A stretch of DNA of 64,000 nt from Herbaspirillum sp. meg3 (GCF_002257565.1 NZ_CP022736.1:2046001-2110000); one strand, 5' to 3'. Numbered from the stretch's first letter, positions 16,123 through 25,461 are shown. Program-made: numbers and translations. Notes: generated by a model from the sequence alone, not told the origin.

Positions 16123-17157
16123 ATGAAATCGACGTTGTCCCATATGCTGGCGCTGCTGTGCGCAGGACTGTGCGCTTATGCGCCGTTATCCTCTTCTGCG
16201 GCCGATCGCGTGCCGCTGCTGGTATATACCGCGCTGGAGACGGACCAGATCAAGGCCTATAAAGAGTCATTCGAAAAGGCGTATCCCGATGTGGAGATCA
16301 AATGGGTGCGCGATTCGACCGGCATCATTACCGCCAAGCTGCTGGCTGAAAAGGCCAACCCGCAAGCCGATGTCGTGATGGGTGTCGCCGCCAGCAGCCT
16401 GGCGCTGATGGATGCGGAAGGCATGCTGCTGCCGTACAAGCCCAAGGGTTATGAGCAGCTCAATCCCAAATATGTCGATACCAAGGCCGTGCCGAGTTGG
16501 GTGGGTATGGATGTGTTTGGCGCGACGATTTGCTTCAACACCGTTGAAGCGAAAAAGATGAATCTGCCGAAGCCGGAAACCTGGAAAGACCTCACCAAGC
16601 CGATTTACAAAGGCAAGATCGTGATGCCTAACCCGGCCTCGTCGGGAACCGGTTATTTTGACGTGACCGCCTGGCTGCAATTGTTCGGCGAGCAGGGCGG
16701 TTGGAAGTACATGGATGCCTTGCACGAGAACATCGCGCAATACATGCACTCCGGCTCCAAGCCCTGTAAATCGGCCGGCAGCGGTGAATTCCCGATCGGG
16801 ATTTCGTTCGAGTATCGCGGCAATCAGGTCAAAAATAGCGGCGCGCCGATTGAACTGGTATTCCCGAAAGAAGGCCTGGGATGGGAGATTGAAGCCACCG
16901 GCATCATGAAGACTACGAAGAAACTCGATGCCGCCAAAAAGCTGGCCGACTGGTCCGCCAGCAAGGACGCCAACGAGCTGTATCAGAAGAACTTTGCCAT
17001 CGTCGCCAATACAGCGGTGCACAAGCCGCCGACAGGTCTGCCGGCGAACTATGAAGAAATGCTGATCAAGAACGACTTCGCCTTTGCCGCCAAGAACCGC
17101 GACAAGATCCTGACGGAGTGGAACAAGCGTTACGACGCCAAGAGCGAGCCCAAGTAA
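16123..17157 (+). CDS. phnS: 2-aminoethylphosphonate ABC transporter, substrate-binding protein
   Basis: Periplasmic receptor of 344 residues for the adjacent ABC importer. A signal peptide (MKSTLSHMLALLCAGLCAYAPLSSSAA) precedes a fold like iron(III)/2-aminoethylphosphonate binding proteins: LLVYTALETDQIKAY, WVRDSTGIITAKLLAEK and SSGTGYFDVTAWLQLFGEQGGW. The ATG at 16123 is chosen because CGGAGA lies 6 bp before it; an earlier ATG (16117) and a longer upstream frame are less likely. It is first in the plus-strand phn operon. The substrate assignment comes from the neighbouring phnW. Confidence 0.92.
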   Translation: MKSTLSHMLALLCAGLCAYAPLSSSAADRVPLLVYTALETDQIKAYKESFEKAYPDVEIKWVRDSTGIITAKLLAEKANPQADVVMGVAASSLALMDAEGMLLPYKPKGYEQLNPKYVDTKAVPSWVGMDVFGATICFNTVEAKKMNLPKPETWKDLTKPIYKGKIVMPNPASSGTGYFDVTAWLQLFGEQGGWKYMDALHENIAQYMHSGSKPCKSAGSGEFPIGISFEYRGNQVKNSGAPIELVFPKEGLGWEIEATGIMKTTKKLDAAKKLADWSASKDANELYQKNFAIVANTAVHKPPTGLPANYEEMLIKNDFAFAAKNRDKILTEWNKRYDAKSEPK

Positions 17158-17308
17158 TCGCTGAACGAGCGGGCAGGTATGTTTCCTGCTCGCTCTTTAC
17201 TCGCTTTCATTTTCGCTTTCATTTGGCTCCATGGTTATCCCCGGCAACACCGGCATGGTGCGATGGCTGAAGCACGCAGGCCGCACGCAATAGCATGCCG
17301 GTTCGGGA

Positions 17309-18496
17309 ATGGCTGTCGGTATGGCAACGCTCAATCAACCGGATCACAGGCTTCGTATGGACATGACAGATTTTTCTGCGGTGCAGTCGCTTTCCGCCAG
17401 CACCGACATCGCGCTGGAACTTACCGGCGTGCGCAAGGACTTCGGCAGTTTCAGTGCGCTGGGTAATATCAATCTGCAAGTGCGGCAGGGCGAGATGCTG
17501 GTTTTTCTCGGCCCGTCCGGCTGCGGCAAGACCACTTTGCTGCGCATCATCGCCGGGCTGGAAAGCCAAACTGCAGGCAATATTTCTCAGAATGGCCGAG
17601 ACATTTCCTGGTTGCCGCCGGAACAGCGTGACTACGGCATCGTCTTTCAGTCGTATGCCTTGTTTCCCAATCTGACGGTGGCCGAAAATGTCGCCTACGG
17701 CCTGGTCAATCGCCGCACCCAGCGCGCACAGATCCAGGCACGAGTGGAAGAGCTGCTGACGATGGTCGGTCTGCCGACCTCCGCCAAAAAATATCCCTCG
17801 CAACTTTCCGGCGGACAGCAGCAGCGCATCGCCCTGGCGCGCGCGATGGCAACTTCGCCGAAATTATTATTGCTGGATGAGCCGCTGTCGGCGCTCGACG
17901 CCTTGGAGCGCGTGCGTCTGCGCAAGGAAATCCGGAGTCTGCAACAGCAGCTGGGCGTGACCACCATCATGGTGACTCACGATCAGGAAGAGGCGCTGAA
18001 CATGGCTGATCGCATCGTCGTCATGAACCAGGGCGCCATTGAGCAGATCGGTACGCCGCAAGAGATTTACGAACATCCGGCCAGCGCTTTCGTTGCGGGA
18101 TTTGTCGGCAAGGTCAACGTGATCAAGGCGAAGGCGCTCGGCGAGCATGCCTTTGAATGCGGAGATCGCGGACTGCTCTTGATCCGTAACCCGGCAGACG
18201 GTTCATCCGATGCAGGCGACTACCGTCCGGGTAGCGAAGTACGTCTGTATGTGCGTCCCGAAGATCGTATTGCGGAAGACATCACCGATGCCACGCCGAA
18301 CCAAGTGGTGGGCGTAGCAGGGCGGGTGGAATTTCTGGGCGGCATTTGCCTGGTCGAATTCGACGTTGCCGAGCTTGGCAAGACGCCGTTGACGATACAG
18401 TTCTCGCTCAACCAGATGCATGACCTGAACATTGTCCCCGGCGTGCGCATCCGCTTTGCGTTGCGCGCTGATCGGATTCGCGTTTTCCCTGCTTGA
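17309..18496 (+). CDS. phnT: 2-aminoethylphosphonate ABC transporter, ATP-binding protein
   Basis: ATPase subunit of the importer. Walker A GPSGCGKTT, Q-loop VFQSYALFPN, signature LSGGQQQRIALARA, Walker B LLLLDEPLSALD and the H-loop VTHDQEEA are all intact. A C-terminal regulatory OB/TOBE-like domain follows (about residues 290-395, VRLYVRPEDR). The start at 17309 has only a weak site. The ATG at 17357 is an equally possible start, because recognisable sequence begins near residue 34. It lies 12 bp before the permease gene. Confidence 0.92.
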   Translation: MAVGMATLNQPDHRLRMDMTDFSAVQSLSASTDIALELTGVRKDFGSFSALGNINLQVRQGEMLVFLGPSGCGKTTLLRIIAGLESQTAGNISQNGRDISWLPPEQRDYGIVFQSYALFPNLTVAENVAYGLVNRRTQRAQIQARVEELLTMVGLPTSAKKYPSQLSGGQQQRIALARAMATSPKLLLLDEPLSALDALERVRLRKEIRSLQQQLGVTTIMVTHDQEEALNMADRIVVMNQGAIEQIGTPQEIYEHPASAFVAGFVGKVNVIKAKALGEHAFECGDRGLLLIRNPADGSSDAGDYRPGSEVRLYVRPEDRIAEDITDATPNQVVGVAGRVEFLGGICLVEFDVAELGKTPLTIQFSLNQMHDLNIVPGVRIRFALRADRIRVFPA

Positions 18497-18508
18497 CGAA
18501 AGACGACG

Positions 18509-20233
18509 ATGCAAGCAAGTTCGAAACTCAATCCGGTTCTGCTGACGTCGACGCGGCGCAGTCTTAAGCTCAGCGGCGGCGATATTCTGGCGCGCGTTTT
18601 GCTGGTTGCCGTCGCAGGCGGTCTGGCCTTGTTTTTGCTGGCGCCGCTGGCGACGATTCTGCTGCGCGGTGTGCTCGACAATAACGGCAATTTTGTCGGC
18701 CTGCTGCATTTTCGAGACTATCTGGCCACGCCGAGTTTAAAGCGCTCCATTCTCAATTCCTGCAGTGTGGCGTTCGCCGTCGTCTTCATCTCGGTTCCGA
18801 TGGCATTCTTCTTCGCGTATGCCATCAATCGCAGCTGCATGCGCTTCAAGGGCGGCTTCAAATTCATCGCCTTGTTGCCGCTGCTGGCGCCGTCGCTGTT
18901 GTCGGCGATTGCCTTTATCCAATGGTTTGGCAATCAGGGCGTATTAAAACCCTTGTTGGGTGGGGCCAGCATTTACGGCGCTCCCGGCATCATCCTGGCA
19001 GAGGTATACAACACCTTTCCGCACGCGATGATGATCATCACGACCGCCTTGTCGCTGGCTGATGCCCGCTTGTATGAGGCGGCCGACTCGATGGGCACCG
19101 GTACGCTCCGCCGCTTTTTCACGATTACGCTGCCGTCTTGCAAGTACGGTCTGATCAGTGCGGCGACGGTGGTATTCACCTATGTGATCAGCGACTTTGG
19201 TGCGCCCAAAGTCATTGGCGGCAACTTTAGCGTGCTGTCGGTGGATGTGTTCAAGCAGGTGGTCGGACAGCAGAACTTCGGTCGCGGCGCGGTGGTGGGT
19301 GTATTACTGTTGTTGCCGTCGATATTGTCGTTTGCCATCGACTCGCTTGTCCGCCGCAAATTGCAGGCGCAACTGTCGGCGCGTTCGGTGCCGTACAAGC
19401 CGAAGCCGCAGAGCGCTTTCGACCGCTGGATGACGGCGTATTGCGTATTGGTCAGCATTTTGTTGCTGTCGGTGGTGGGCATGGCGATATTCAGTTCCTT
19501 TATCAAACTGTGGCCTTACAACCTTGAGCTGACCTTGCGTCACTATCAGTACGCTTTGCTCGACGGCGATCTTAGCGCGGCATATACCAATTCTCTCAAA
19601 CTTGGTTTTCTTACGGCAGTGTTCGGGACGACAGCGGCATTTACCGGCGCTTACCTGACTGAGAAATCACGCGGTCTCGGTAGTTTGCGTCCGCTGGTAC
19701 ATCTGATGGCCATGCTGTCGATGGCGGTGCCGGGGTTGGTGCTGGGATTGGGTTACATCATGTTTTTCAATCATCCGGACAATCCGCTGAAGTTCTTGTA
19801 TGCATCGATGTCGATCCTGGTGTTCTCGACCATCATCCACTACTACACCTCCAGTCATCTGACGGCGGTGTCGGCATTGAAAGCGCTGGATAACGAATTC
19901 GAGGCGGTCGCGGCTTCGCTGAAAATCCCTTTCTATAAAACCTTCTTACGTGTCACCGTGCCAGTTTGCCTGCCGGCCTTGCTCGACATCGCGCGCTATT
20001 ACTTCGTCGTGTCGATGGCTACCTTGTCTTGCGTGGTGTTCCTGTATTCGCCCGACACCATTCTGTCGTCGGTGGCGATCATGAATCTCGATGAAGCCGG
20101 CGACATCGGACCGGCAGCCGCGCTGGCGTCGCTGACAGTCGTGACTTCAGCGCTGGTATGTCTGCTGTACGGCTGGTTCAGCAAGGCACTGATCAACAAA
20201 ACGCAGGCCTGGCGAACCTGCACCATGCATTGA
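18509..20233 (+). CDS. 2-aminoethylphosphonate ABC transporter, fused two-domain permease
   Basis: A 574-residue inner-membrane protein carrying two binding-protein-dependent permease domains in one chain (about residues 70-270 and 345-565). Each ends in a coupling-loop segment that contacts the ATPase (EAADSMGTGTLRRFFTITLP; EAVAASLKIPFYKTFLRVTVP). About twelve membrane helices are visible. A single gene therefore supplies both halves of the channel, as in FbpB-type iron permeases, and explains why no second permease gene is present. This corresponds to the PhnU-like fused form. Confidence 0.92.
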   Translation: MQASSKLNPVLLTSTRRSLKLSGGDILARVLLVAVAGGLALFLLAPLATILLRGVLDNNGNFVGLLHFRDYLATPSLKRSILNSCSVAFAVVFISVPMAFFFAYAINRSCMRFKGGFKFIALLPLLAPSLLSAIAFIQWFGNQGVLKPLLGGASIYGAPGIILAEVYNTFPHAMMIITTALSLADARLYEAADSMGTGTLRRFFTITLPSCKYGLISAATVVFTYVISDFGAPKVIGGNFSVLSVDVFKQVVGQQNFGRGAVVGVLLLLPSILSFAIDSLVRRKLQAQLSARSVPYKPKPQSAFDRWMTAYCVLVSILLLSVVGMAIFSSFIKLWPYNLELTLRHYQYALLDGDLSAAYTNSLKLGFLTAVFGTTAAFTGAYLTEKSRGLGSLRPLVHLMAMLSMAVPGLVLGLGYIMFFNHPDNPLKFLYASMSILVFSTIIHYYTSSHLTAVSALKALDNEFEAVAASLKIPFYKTFLRVTVPVCLPALLDIARYYFVVSMATLSCVVFLYSPDTILSSVAIMNLDEAGDIGPAAALASLTVVTSALVCLLYGWFSKALINKTQAWRTCTMH

Positions 20234-20286
20234 GCTTTGCGCAGGGTTCATATTTATGCCATTCCCCCTAATTCGAAGGAGACACC

Positions 20287-21420
20287 ATGTCTGTTGCAAA
20301 CGCTGAACATAAAGATCCTATCCTCTTGACGCCGGGCCCGCTGACGACGTCGCTGCAAACCAAGCAAGCGATGTTGCGCGACTGGGGGTCATGGGATGGC
20401 GACTTCAATCAGATCACCACGCGGGTGCGCCAGCATCTGCTGGAAATCGCCCACGCGGGCGAGACGCACGAATGCGTGCCCCTGCAAGGCAGCGGCACTT
20501 TCTCGGTGGAAGCCGCCATCGGCACCATCGTGCCGCGCAACGGCCATGTGCTGGTGCCGATGAATGGCGCCTACTGCCAGCGCATCGCGCGCATCTGCGA
20601 ATATCTGGGGCGTCGCGTGAGCACCCATTCGTATGCGGAAGATCAGGCTATTTCCACGTCCGACATCGATCGTCTGCTCAGTGCCGATCCTTCGATCACT
20701 CACGTCGCCATCGTGCACTGTGAAACCAGCACCGGCATCCTGAATCCACTGCAAGACATTGCCAAAGTGGTCGCGAAGCACGGCAAGGGATTGATCATCG
20801 ATGCAATGAGCTCGTTCGGCGCCATCGAAGTCGATGCGCGCGTGACGCCTTTTGATGCATTGATCGCTGCTTCAGGCAAGTGCATTGAAGGCGTGCCTGG
20901 CATGGGTTTCGTGCTGGCACGGCGCAGTGTGCTGGAACAATCCAAAGGCAACGCCCACTCGCTGGCGCTGGATTTGTACGATCAGTGGGTGTACATGCAA
21001 AAGACGACGCAATGGCGCTTTACGCCGCCGACGCATGTGGTTGCCGCGCTGGATCAGGCGTTGCAGCAATACCGCGCCGAAGGCGGTCTGGCGGCGCGCG
21101 GTGCGCGTTACGCGGCCAACTGCAGGCAGTTGATCGACGGCCTTGCTGCGTTGGGGCTGAAGAGCTTTCTGCCGAAAGAAATCCAGGCACCGATCATCGT
21201 CACGGTGCATGCGCCACAGCACGCGAACTACAACTTCCAGGCTTTCTACAACGCGGTCAAGCGCCAGGGTTTCATTCTGTATCCGGGCAAGCTGACGACG
21301 GTGGAGACTTTCCGTGTCGGTTGCATGGGGCACTTTGGCGACGAGGGCATGCGTGGTGCGATTGCGGCCATTGCCAATGTGCTGGAGGAGATGCAGATCA
21401 ACACGGCCAAGGCTGCGTAA
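20287..21420 (+). CDS. phnW: 2-aminoethylphosphonate--pyruvate transaminase
   Basis: PLP enzyme that moves the amino group of 2-aminoethylphosphonate to pyruvate, giving phosphonoacetaldehyde and alanine: the first catabolic step. The 377-residue class V aminotransferase fold has LLTPGPLTTS at the N-terminus, HCETSTGILNPL, the PLP aspartate in LIIDAMSSFGAIEVD and the PLP-binding Lys198 in AASGKCIEGVPGMGF. A strong AAGGAG site precedes the ATG. It closes the plus-strand transporter operon, tying uptake to the first reaction; the later steps are on the opposite arm. Confidence 0.95.
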   Translation: MSVANAEHKDPILLTPGPLTTSLQTKQAMLRDWGSWDGDFNQITTRVRQHLLEIAHAGETHECVPLQGSGTFSVEAAIGTIVPRNGHVLVPMNGAYCQRIARICEYLGRRVSTHSYAEDQAISTSDIDRLLSADPSITHVAIVHCETSTGILNPLQDIAKVVAKHGKGLIIDAMSSFGAIEVDARVTPFDALIAASGKCIEGVPGMGFVLARRSVLEQSKGNAHSLALDLYDQWVYMQKTTQWRFTPPTHVVAALDQALQQYRAEGGLAARGARYAANCRQLIDGLAALGLKSFLPKEIQAPIIVTVHAPQHANYNFQAFYNAVKRQGFILYPGKLTTVETFRVGCMGHFGDEGMRGAIAAIANVLEEMQINTAKAA

Positions 21421-21599
21421 GTTTCTATTTGGCAAGAAGTAATGACCGCTGATCTCACCAAGTTGGCTCCTAGGGCGCGGTCCTCTCGCGAAAGGATGTC
21501 GGTGATGGCCAGTGGCGTCGGTTGGCAGCGATGTTTTTATAGCAAGCTTGTACCGTTTTTTTACGCCGCACAGTTGCTCCAGTTTCTCTTGGGATTTGG

Positions 21600-21626
21600 G
21601 CCGGCTTGACGCCGGCTTTTTTTTAT
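21600..21626 (+). terminator. Terminator downstream of phnW
   Basis: GCCGGC pairs with GCCGGC across TTGAC, followed by a run of nine T. Confidence 0.9.
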
Positions 21627-21790
21627 TCTCTGAGGTAGCGGGGGAGCGGTGATGCTGGGGTAACGCTGCCGGAAGTCCGAAAATCAAGACTTGTTAATAT
21701 CCGTAACACTTTGTAAGAGACATAGGGCGGGAGCAAAAGCGGGTATATCTTAGTGACTCCCCCCTCTAATTCATCCCCTGAATTAGATTT

Positions 21791-21819
21791 AACCCGCGCC
21801 GCAAGGTGCGGGTTTTTTA
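21791..21819 (+). terminator. Orphan intrinsic terminator
   Basis: AACCCGC pairs with GCGGGTT and is followed by T6. It lies directly after the 8-bp inverted repeat at 21766-21786. No open gene precedes it after the phnW terminator, so it should end a short transcript that starts between about 21627 and 21760. Confidence 0.8.
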
Positions 21820-21923
21820 TTGCCCGCAGATTTTGTGGCGGCATGTCCGATCTTCTCTCCATCCGCTTTTCTTGTCGTTCTCATGCAATGGTATGCGATG
21901 CGTCTCGCCGGATGATGTTATAC

Positions 21924-21942
21924 TTTAATGGTAATCATTATC
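21924..21942 (+). promoter_or_regulatory. Fur box upstream of ftrA
   Basis: Sixteen of nineteen positions match the classical Fur consensus, including the intact right half AATCATTATC (21933-21942). It lies 25 bp before the ftrA start, where bound Fur would block transcription under iron sufficiency. Confidence 0.8.
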
Positions 21943-21967
21943 ATCTAACGAGTCGGAGAGAAATCAT

Positions 21968-22498
21968 ATGATCGGTATCAAAAAAATCGCAGTTGCCGCC
22001 GCCATGTTTGCAGCCGTGTCTGCTGCGAATGCAGCCGAATATCCTATCGGTAAGCCGCAGATTCAAGGCGGCATGGAAGTCAGCGCGGTGTACCTGCAAC
22101 CGATCAAGATGGAACCGGACGGCATGATGCGTAAAGCCGAAGAATCGGACGTGCATCTGGAAGCCGATATCCGTGCCGTCGCCAAGAATCCGAACGGCTT
22201 TGCCGAAGGCGACTGGATGCCTTACCTGAACATCAAATTTGAACTGACCAAGACCGGTTCGACCAAGGTCATCAAGGGCGACATGATGCCGATGGTGGCC
22301 AGCGATGGCCCTCATTACGGCGACAACGTCAAACTCGACGGCCCCGGCAAGTACAAACTGAAACTGACCATTGCTCCACCATCGGGACATTTCGGTCGCC
22401 ATGTCGACAAGGAAACTGGTGTCGGCCCATGGTTCAAGCCATTCGAACTGACTTATGACTTCACCTTCGCCGGCGTCGGCAAAAAGGGCGGTTACTAA
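21968..22498 (+). CDS. ftrA: Periplasmic iron-binding protein, P19/FtrA type
   Basis: A 176-residue periplasmic protein with a cleavable signal peptide (KIAVAAAMFAAVSAANA). The P19/Tp34 family fold shows YPIGKPQIQGGMEVSAVYLQPI, with the conserved Met and Glu copper/iron ligands, EADIRAV and the histidine-bearing GPHYGDN and FGRHVDKETGVGPW segments. In Bordetella and Brucella FtrABCD, this protein presents iron to the FTR1 permease. GGAGAG precedes the ATG and a Fur box lies upstream. It is first in a four-gene operon. Confidence 0.92.
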   Translation: MIGIKKIAVAAAMFAAVSAANAAEYPIGKPQIQGGMEVSAVYLQPIKMEPDGMMRKAEESDVHLEADIRAVAKNPNGFAEGDWMPYLNIKFELTKTGSTKVIKGDMMPMVASDGPHYGDNVKLDGPGKYKLKLTIAPPSGHFGRHVDKETGVGPWFKPFELTYDFTFAGVGKKGGY

Positions 22499-22522
22499 TC
22501 CGCAGTCCTGAGCTGAAAGAGT

Positions 22523-22548
22523 CATGAGCGGGCATCGTTCCGCTCATG
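22523..22548 (+). other. Hairpin between ftrA and ftrB
   Basis: CATGAGCGG pairs perfectly with CCGCTCATG over an 8-nt loop, without a T run. It may stabilise the ftrA part of the operon mRNA or reduce downstream expression. Confidence 0.5.
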
Positions 22549-22625
22549 TCACGCTGACCCGGTTCTCGCATTTGCTTACTCTTGTTGATAGCGCAATGCA
22601 GAGCCCTGCAATGTAGGAGCAAAGG

Positions 22626-22982
22626 ATGTCTTTGCGTAAAACGCGCAGCACCCGACTTTTGGCCGGTCTGATCGGTCTGGTCTGTACCCTGTTTGCTGCG
22701 AGTGTCTTCGCCGCAGATATTTTGACTTTTAAACTTGAGATGCAGGACGGCAAGTTCATTCCTGCGCGCATTGAAGTCCCAGCTGGGCAGCGCATCAAGA
22801 TCGAAATCCACAACATCGGCAAGAGCGCCGCCGAGTTCGAAAGCGTTGAGCTGCGCAAGGAAAAAGTCCTCGCACCCGGCGCGCAGTCTTTTGTCGTGAT
22901 CGCACCCTTGCGTCCCGGCGAATACAAATTCTTTGACGACTTTCATCTGAACATGCCGCAGGGCGTGATTGTCGCCAAATAA
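22626..22982 (+). CDS. ftrB: Periplasmic cupredoxin-like protein FtrB
   Basis: A 118-residue exported cupredoxin-fold protein. A signal peptide (about residues 1-31) ends in SVFA. The mature part shows the EfeO/FtrB-type pattern FKLEMQDGKFIPARIEVPAGQRIKIEIHNIGKSAAEFES and ends GEYKFFDDFHLNMPQGVIVAK. In FtrABCD this copper protein is thought to oxidise Fe(II) for the FTR1 permease. The canonical type-1 copper Cys is not evident, so the metal site may be of another type. It sits between ftrA and ftrC, all co-directional. Confidence 0.9.
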   Translation: MSLRKTRSTRLLAGLIGLVCTLFAASVFAADILTFKLEMQDGKFIPARIEVPAGQRIKIEIHNIGKSAAEFESVELRKEKVLAPGAQSFVVIAPLRPGEYKFFDDFHLNMPQGVIVAK

Positions 22983-23003
22983 AGTGCAACTGAAAGGAAA
23001 GTA

Positions 23004-23873
23004 ATGGGCCAGGTCCTGTTTATTGTCTGGCGCGAAAGCGTCGAGGCCTTGCTGGTGGTCGGTATTTTGTATGCCTGGCTGAACAATGGCGATGCCGCTG
23101 CACGCCGTGGTTTGCCGTACCTGTGGGCCGGCGTTGTTGCCGGTGTGATTGCAGCCGTAGTGTTGGGCGGGGCCTTGCTGGGTTTCAGCGAATTGCTTTC
23201 AGGCGACGCGCAGACCTATTTCCAGATCGGCATGGTACTGATCGCTGCCGTACTGATCGTGCAAATGGTGTTCTGGATGCGCAAGCACGGTCGCACGCTC
23301 AAGAAAGATATGGAGTCATCCCTCAAGGCAAGTACCGAAGCGGGTAACTGGTGGGGCGTGTTCGCGCTGGTGGCACTGGCGATTGCACGCGAAGGCAGCG
23401 AGACCGCGGTCTTCCTGTATGGCATTGGCATGGGCGAGCAGGACGCCAGCCGCAGCGCGCTGATTTTTGCGGGCGTGATCGGCTTTGCTCTGGCTTTCCT
23501 GACGTTTTATCTGCTGCAACTGGGAGGCAAGATTTTCTCCTGGCGCAGGTTCTTCCAGGTCACGGAAATCATCCTGCTCTTACTGGCGGCCGGCTTGTTG
23601 CTGACAGGCGTTGAGAAATTGCTCGATTTGCTCTTGGAAAGCTCGGACTGGTTCTCCTCGTTGAACTTCGTTTCGTCGTTGACTGCCCCGGTCTGGGATA
23701 CCAGCTGGTTGCTGGATGATTCAAGCACTCTGGGCAGCCTGGTATCCACGCTGACCGGCTACCGTGCGCGTCCGGCCTTGATGAGTGTTGCCATTTATGT
23801 CATTTATTGGCTTGTGGTATCCTCCGCCCTCGGCAAGTTGAAAAATACGCAAGTTAACAAGCAAGCTGCATAA
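23004..23873 (+). CDS. ftrC: FTR1-family iron permease FtrC
   Basis: A 289-residue inner-membrane permease with seven predicted helices and the two REXXE-type iron-binding motifs of FTR1 proteins: RESVE at residues 10-14 and REGSE at about 130, each within a helix. GAAAGGAAAG precedes the ATG. It imports iron oxidised or presented by FtrA and FtrB. It lies 21 bp after ftrB and 6 bp before ftrD. Confidence 0.95.
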   Translation: MGQVLFIVWRESVEALLVVGILYAWLNNGDAAARRGLPYLWAGVVAGVIAAVVLGGALLGFSELLSGDAQTYFQIGMVLIAAVLIVQMVFWMRKHGRTLKKDMESSLKASTEAGNWWGVFALVALAIAREGSETAVFLYGIGMGEQDASRSALIFAGVIGFALAFLTFYLLQLGGKIFSWRRFFQVTEIILLLLAAGLLLTGVEKLLDLLLESSDWFSSLNFVSSLTAPVWDTSWLLDDSSTLGSLVSTLTGYRARPALMSVAIYVIYWLVVSSALGKLKNTQVNKQAA

Positions 23874-23879
23874 GACGAT

Positions 23880-25271
23880 ATGAGTACCTGTACGCTTCCC
23901 AACACCCGCCTGGCGCGTACAGGTGACTGGATGCGCCGCAATGGCGCATTGATCCGCGGTATCCAGTGGGTCGTCGTGCTGGTCTACGCCATCCTCATCC
24001 TCGTTCCTATTTTTCTCCCGCTGCCGGATGAAACAGCGCATATCTGGTCCAACCTGACTCTGATTTCTCAGTTCTGCTTCTGGGGTATCTGGTGGCCTTT
24101 CGTGCTGGTCAGCATGGTGTTGATGGGTCGTGTCTGGTGTGGTGTGCTATGTCCGGAAGGCGCACTCACCGAGTTCGCCAGCAAATTCGGCCGCGGTAAG
24201 ACAATCCCGCACTGGATGCGCTGGGGCGGTTGGCCCTTCGTCGCTTTCGCACTGACCACTGTGTACGGCCAGATGGTCAGCGTCTATCAATATCCCAAGG
24301 CAGTACTGCTGGTGCTCGGCGGCTCGACGCTGGGCGCGATGATCGTCGGTTATCTGTATGGCCGCGAAAAACGTGTCTGGTGCAAATATCTGTGCCCGGT
24401 CAACGGTGTATTCGGTTTGCTGGCCAAGCTGGCGCCGTTCCATTACAAAGTCAACGAAGACGCATGGCGCGCCTCTTACGATACGCACGGTAAAAAGACC
24501 ATTCCGGTCAACTGCGCACCGCTGGTGCCGCTGCGTAACATGAAGGGGGCCGCCGACTGCCATATGTGCGGACGCTGCAGCGGTCATCGCGATGCCATCG
24601 CGTTGACATGGCGTCCTCCAACTGTCGAAATCGTCAAAGTCGGCAACAAGAACAACAACCTGTGGGAAAGCGCACTGGTCTTGTACGGTCTGTTCGGTAT
24701 CGCCATCGGCGCCTTCCATTGGAGCGCCAGCCCATGGTTCATCGAGGCTAAACAATTCATCGCAACATGGCTGATCGATCGGGACATCATGTGGCCGTTC
24801 GATACCAACGCACCATGGTGGCTGCTCACCAATTACCCGCAGCAAAGCGACGTATTTTCCTGGCTGGATGGCGCGATGGTGGTTTCGTACATCATGGCAA
24901 CCGCCGCCGTGCTCGGTACCGCACTGACCGGCTTGTTCGCGATCAGCAACCTTGTCCTGGGAAAATGGGATCGCTCCCGCTTTAATCATTTGGTGCAATC
25001 CGCCATTCCATTGGCAGGTTGTGGCGTCTTTATCGGTTTGTCTGCAACCACGATCAGCTTGCTGCGCGCAGAACATTGGCCGGTGGACTGGGCCAACGAT
25101 GTTCGCGCGTCGCTGTTGAGCGTCATGACAATCTGGAGCGTCTGGCTGGCCTGGAAGGTCATCGGCGAGCATTCCAAATCGCTGGTACAGCGTTTGCTGG
25201 CCTTGGTGCCCATTCTTGGCGCACTGGCATTGGTCAACTATGCCTGGTTGCTGATGTTCTGGATCTGGTAA
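23880..25271 (+). CDS. ftrD: Polyferredoxin-like membrane protein FtrD
   Basis: A 463-residue inner-membrane protein with about eight helices and NapH/RdxA-like cysteine clusters: CGVLCPEGALTEF, CKYLCPVNG and CHMCGRCSGH. These can hold [4Fe-4S] clusters. In FtrABCD it is proposed to accept the electron from Fe(II) oxidation and pass it to the respiratory chain. It is last in the operon. No clear terminator follows. Confidence 0.92.
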   Translation: MSTCTLPNTRLARTGDWMRRNGALIRGIQWVVVLVYAILILVPIFLPLPDETAHIWSNLTLISQFCFWGIWWPFVLVSMVLMGRVWCGVLCPEGALTEFASKFGRGKTIPHWMRWGGWPFVAFALTTVYGQMVSVYQYPKAVLLVLGGSTLGAMIVGYLYGREKRVWCKYLCPVNGVFGLLAKLAPFHYKVNEDAWRASYDTHGKKTIPVNCAPLVPLRNMKGAADCHMCGRCSGHRDAIALTWRPPTVEIVKVGNKNNNLWESALVLYGLFGIAIGAFHWSASPWFIEAKQFIATWLIDRDIMWPFDTNAPWWLLTNYPQQSDVFSWLDGAMVVSYIMATAAVLGTALTGLFAISNLVLGKWDRSRFNHLVQSAIPLAGCGVFIGLSATTISLLRAEHWPVDWANDVRASLLSVMTIWSVWLAWKVIGEHSKSLVQRLLALVPILGALALVNYAWLLMFWIW

Positions 25272-25461
25272 ATCGCCTTAAACCGGATTCAGCGCACTCT
25301 GCTTCTGACAGCGTCAGTAGTGCGATCCCCTCTGAATGTGTCAATTCCACCTCTTTTGCCCGTTCATTGGGCCGCCTCGGCAGACAACATTGGCCAGTGG
25401 CGTAAAATAGCGGGTTTCGTCCTCCGCGGACGGTAATCAGAATAACTCAGCAGATATCTCT

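Larger units (their letters stand above)
21421..21967. other. Intergenic stretch with two terminators and the ftr promoter region
   Basis: No gene is seen in these 547 bp. The stretch holds the likely phnW-operon terminator (21600-21626), an inverted repeat CTAATTCA/TGAATTAG (21766-21786), a second terminator (21791-21819) with no gene before it, and a Fur box (21924-21942) ahead of ftrA. Confidence 0.7.
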
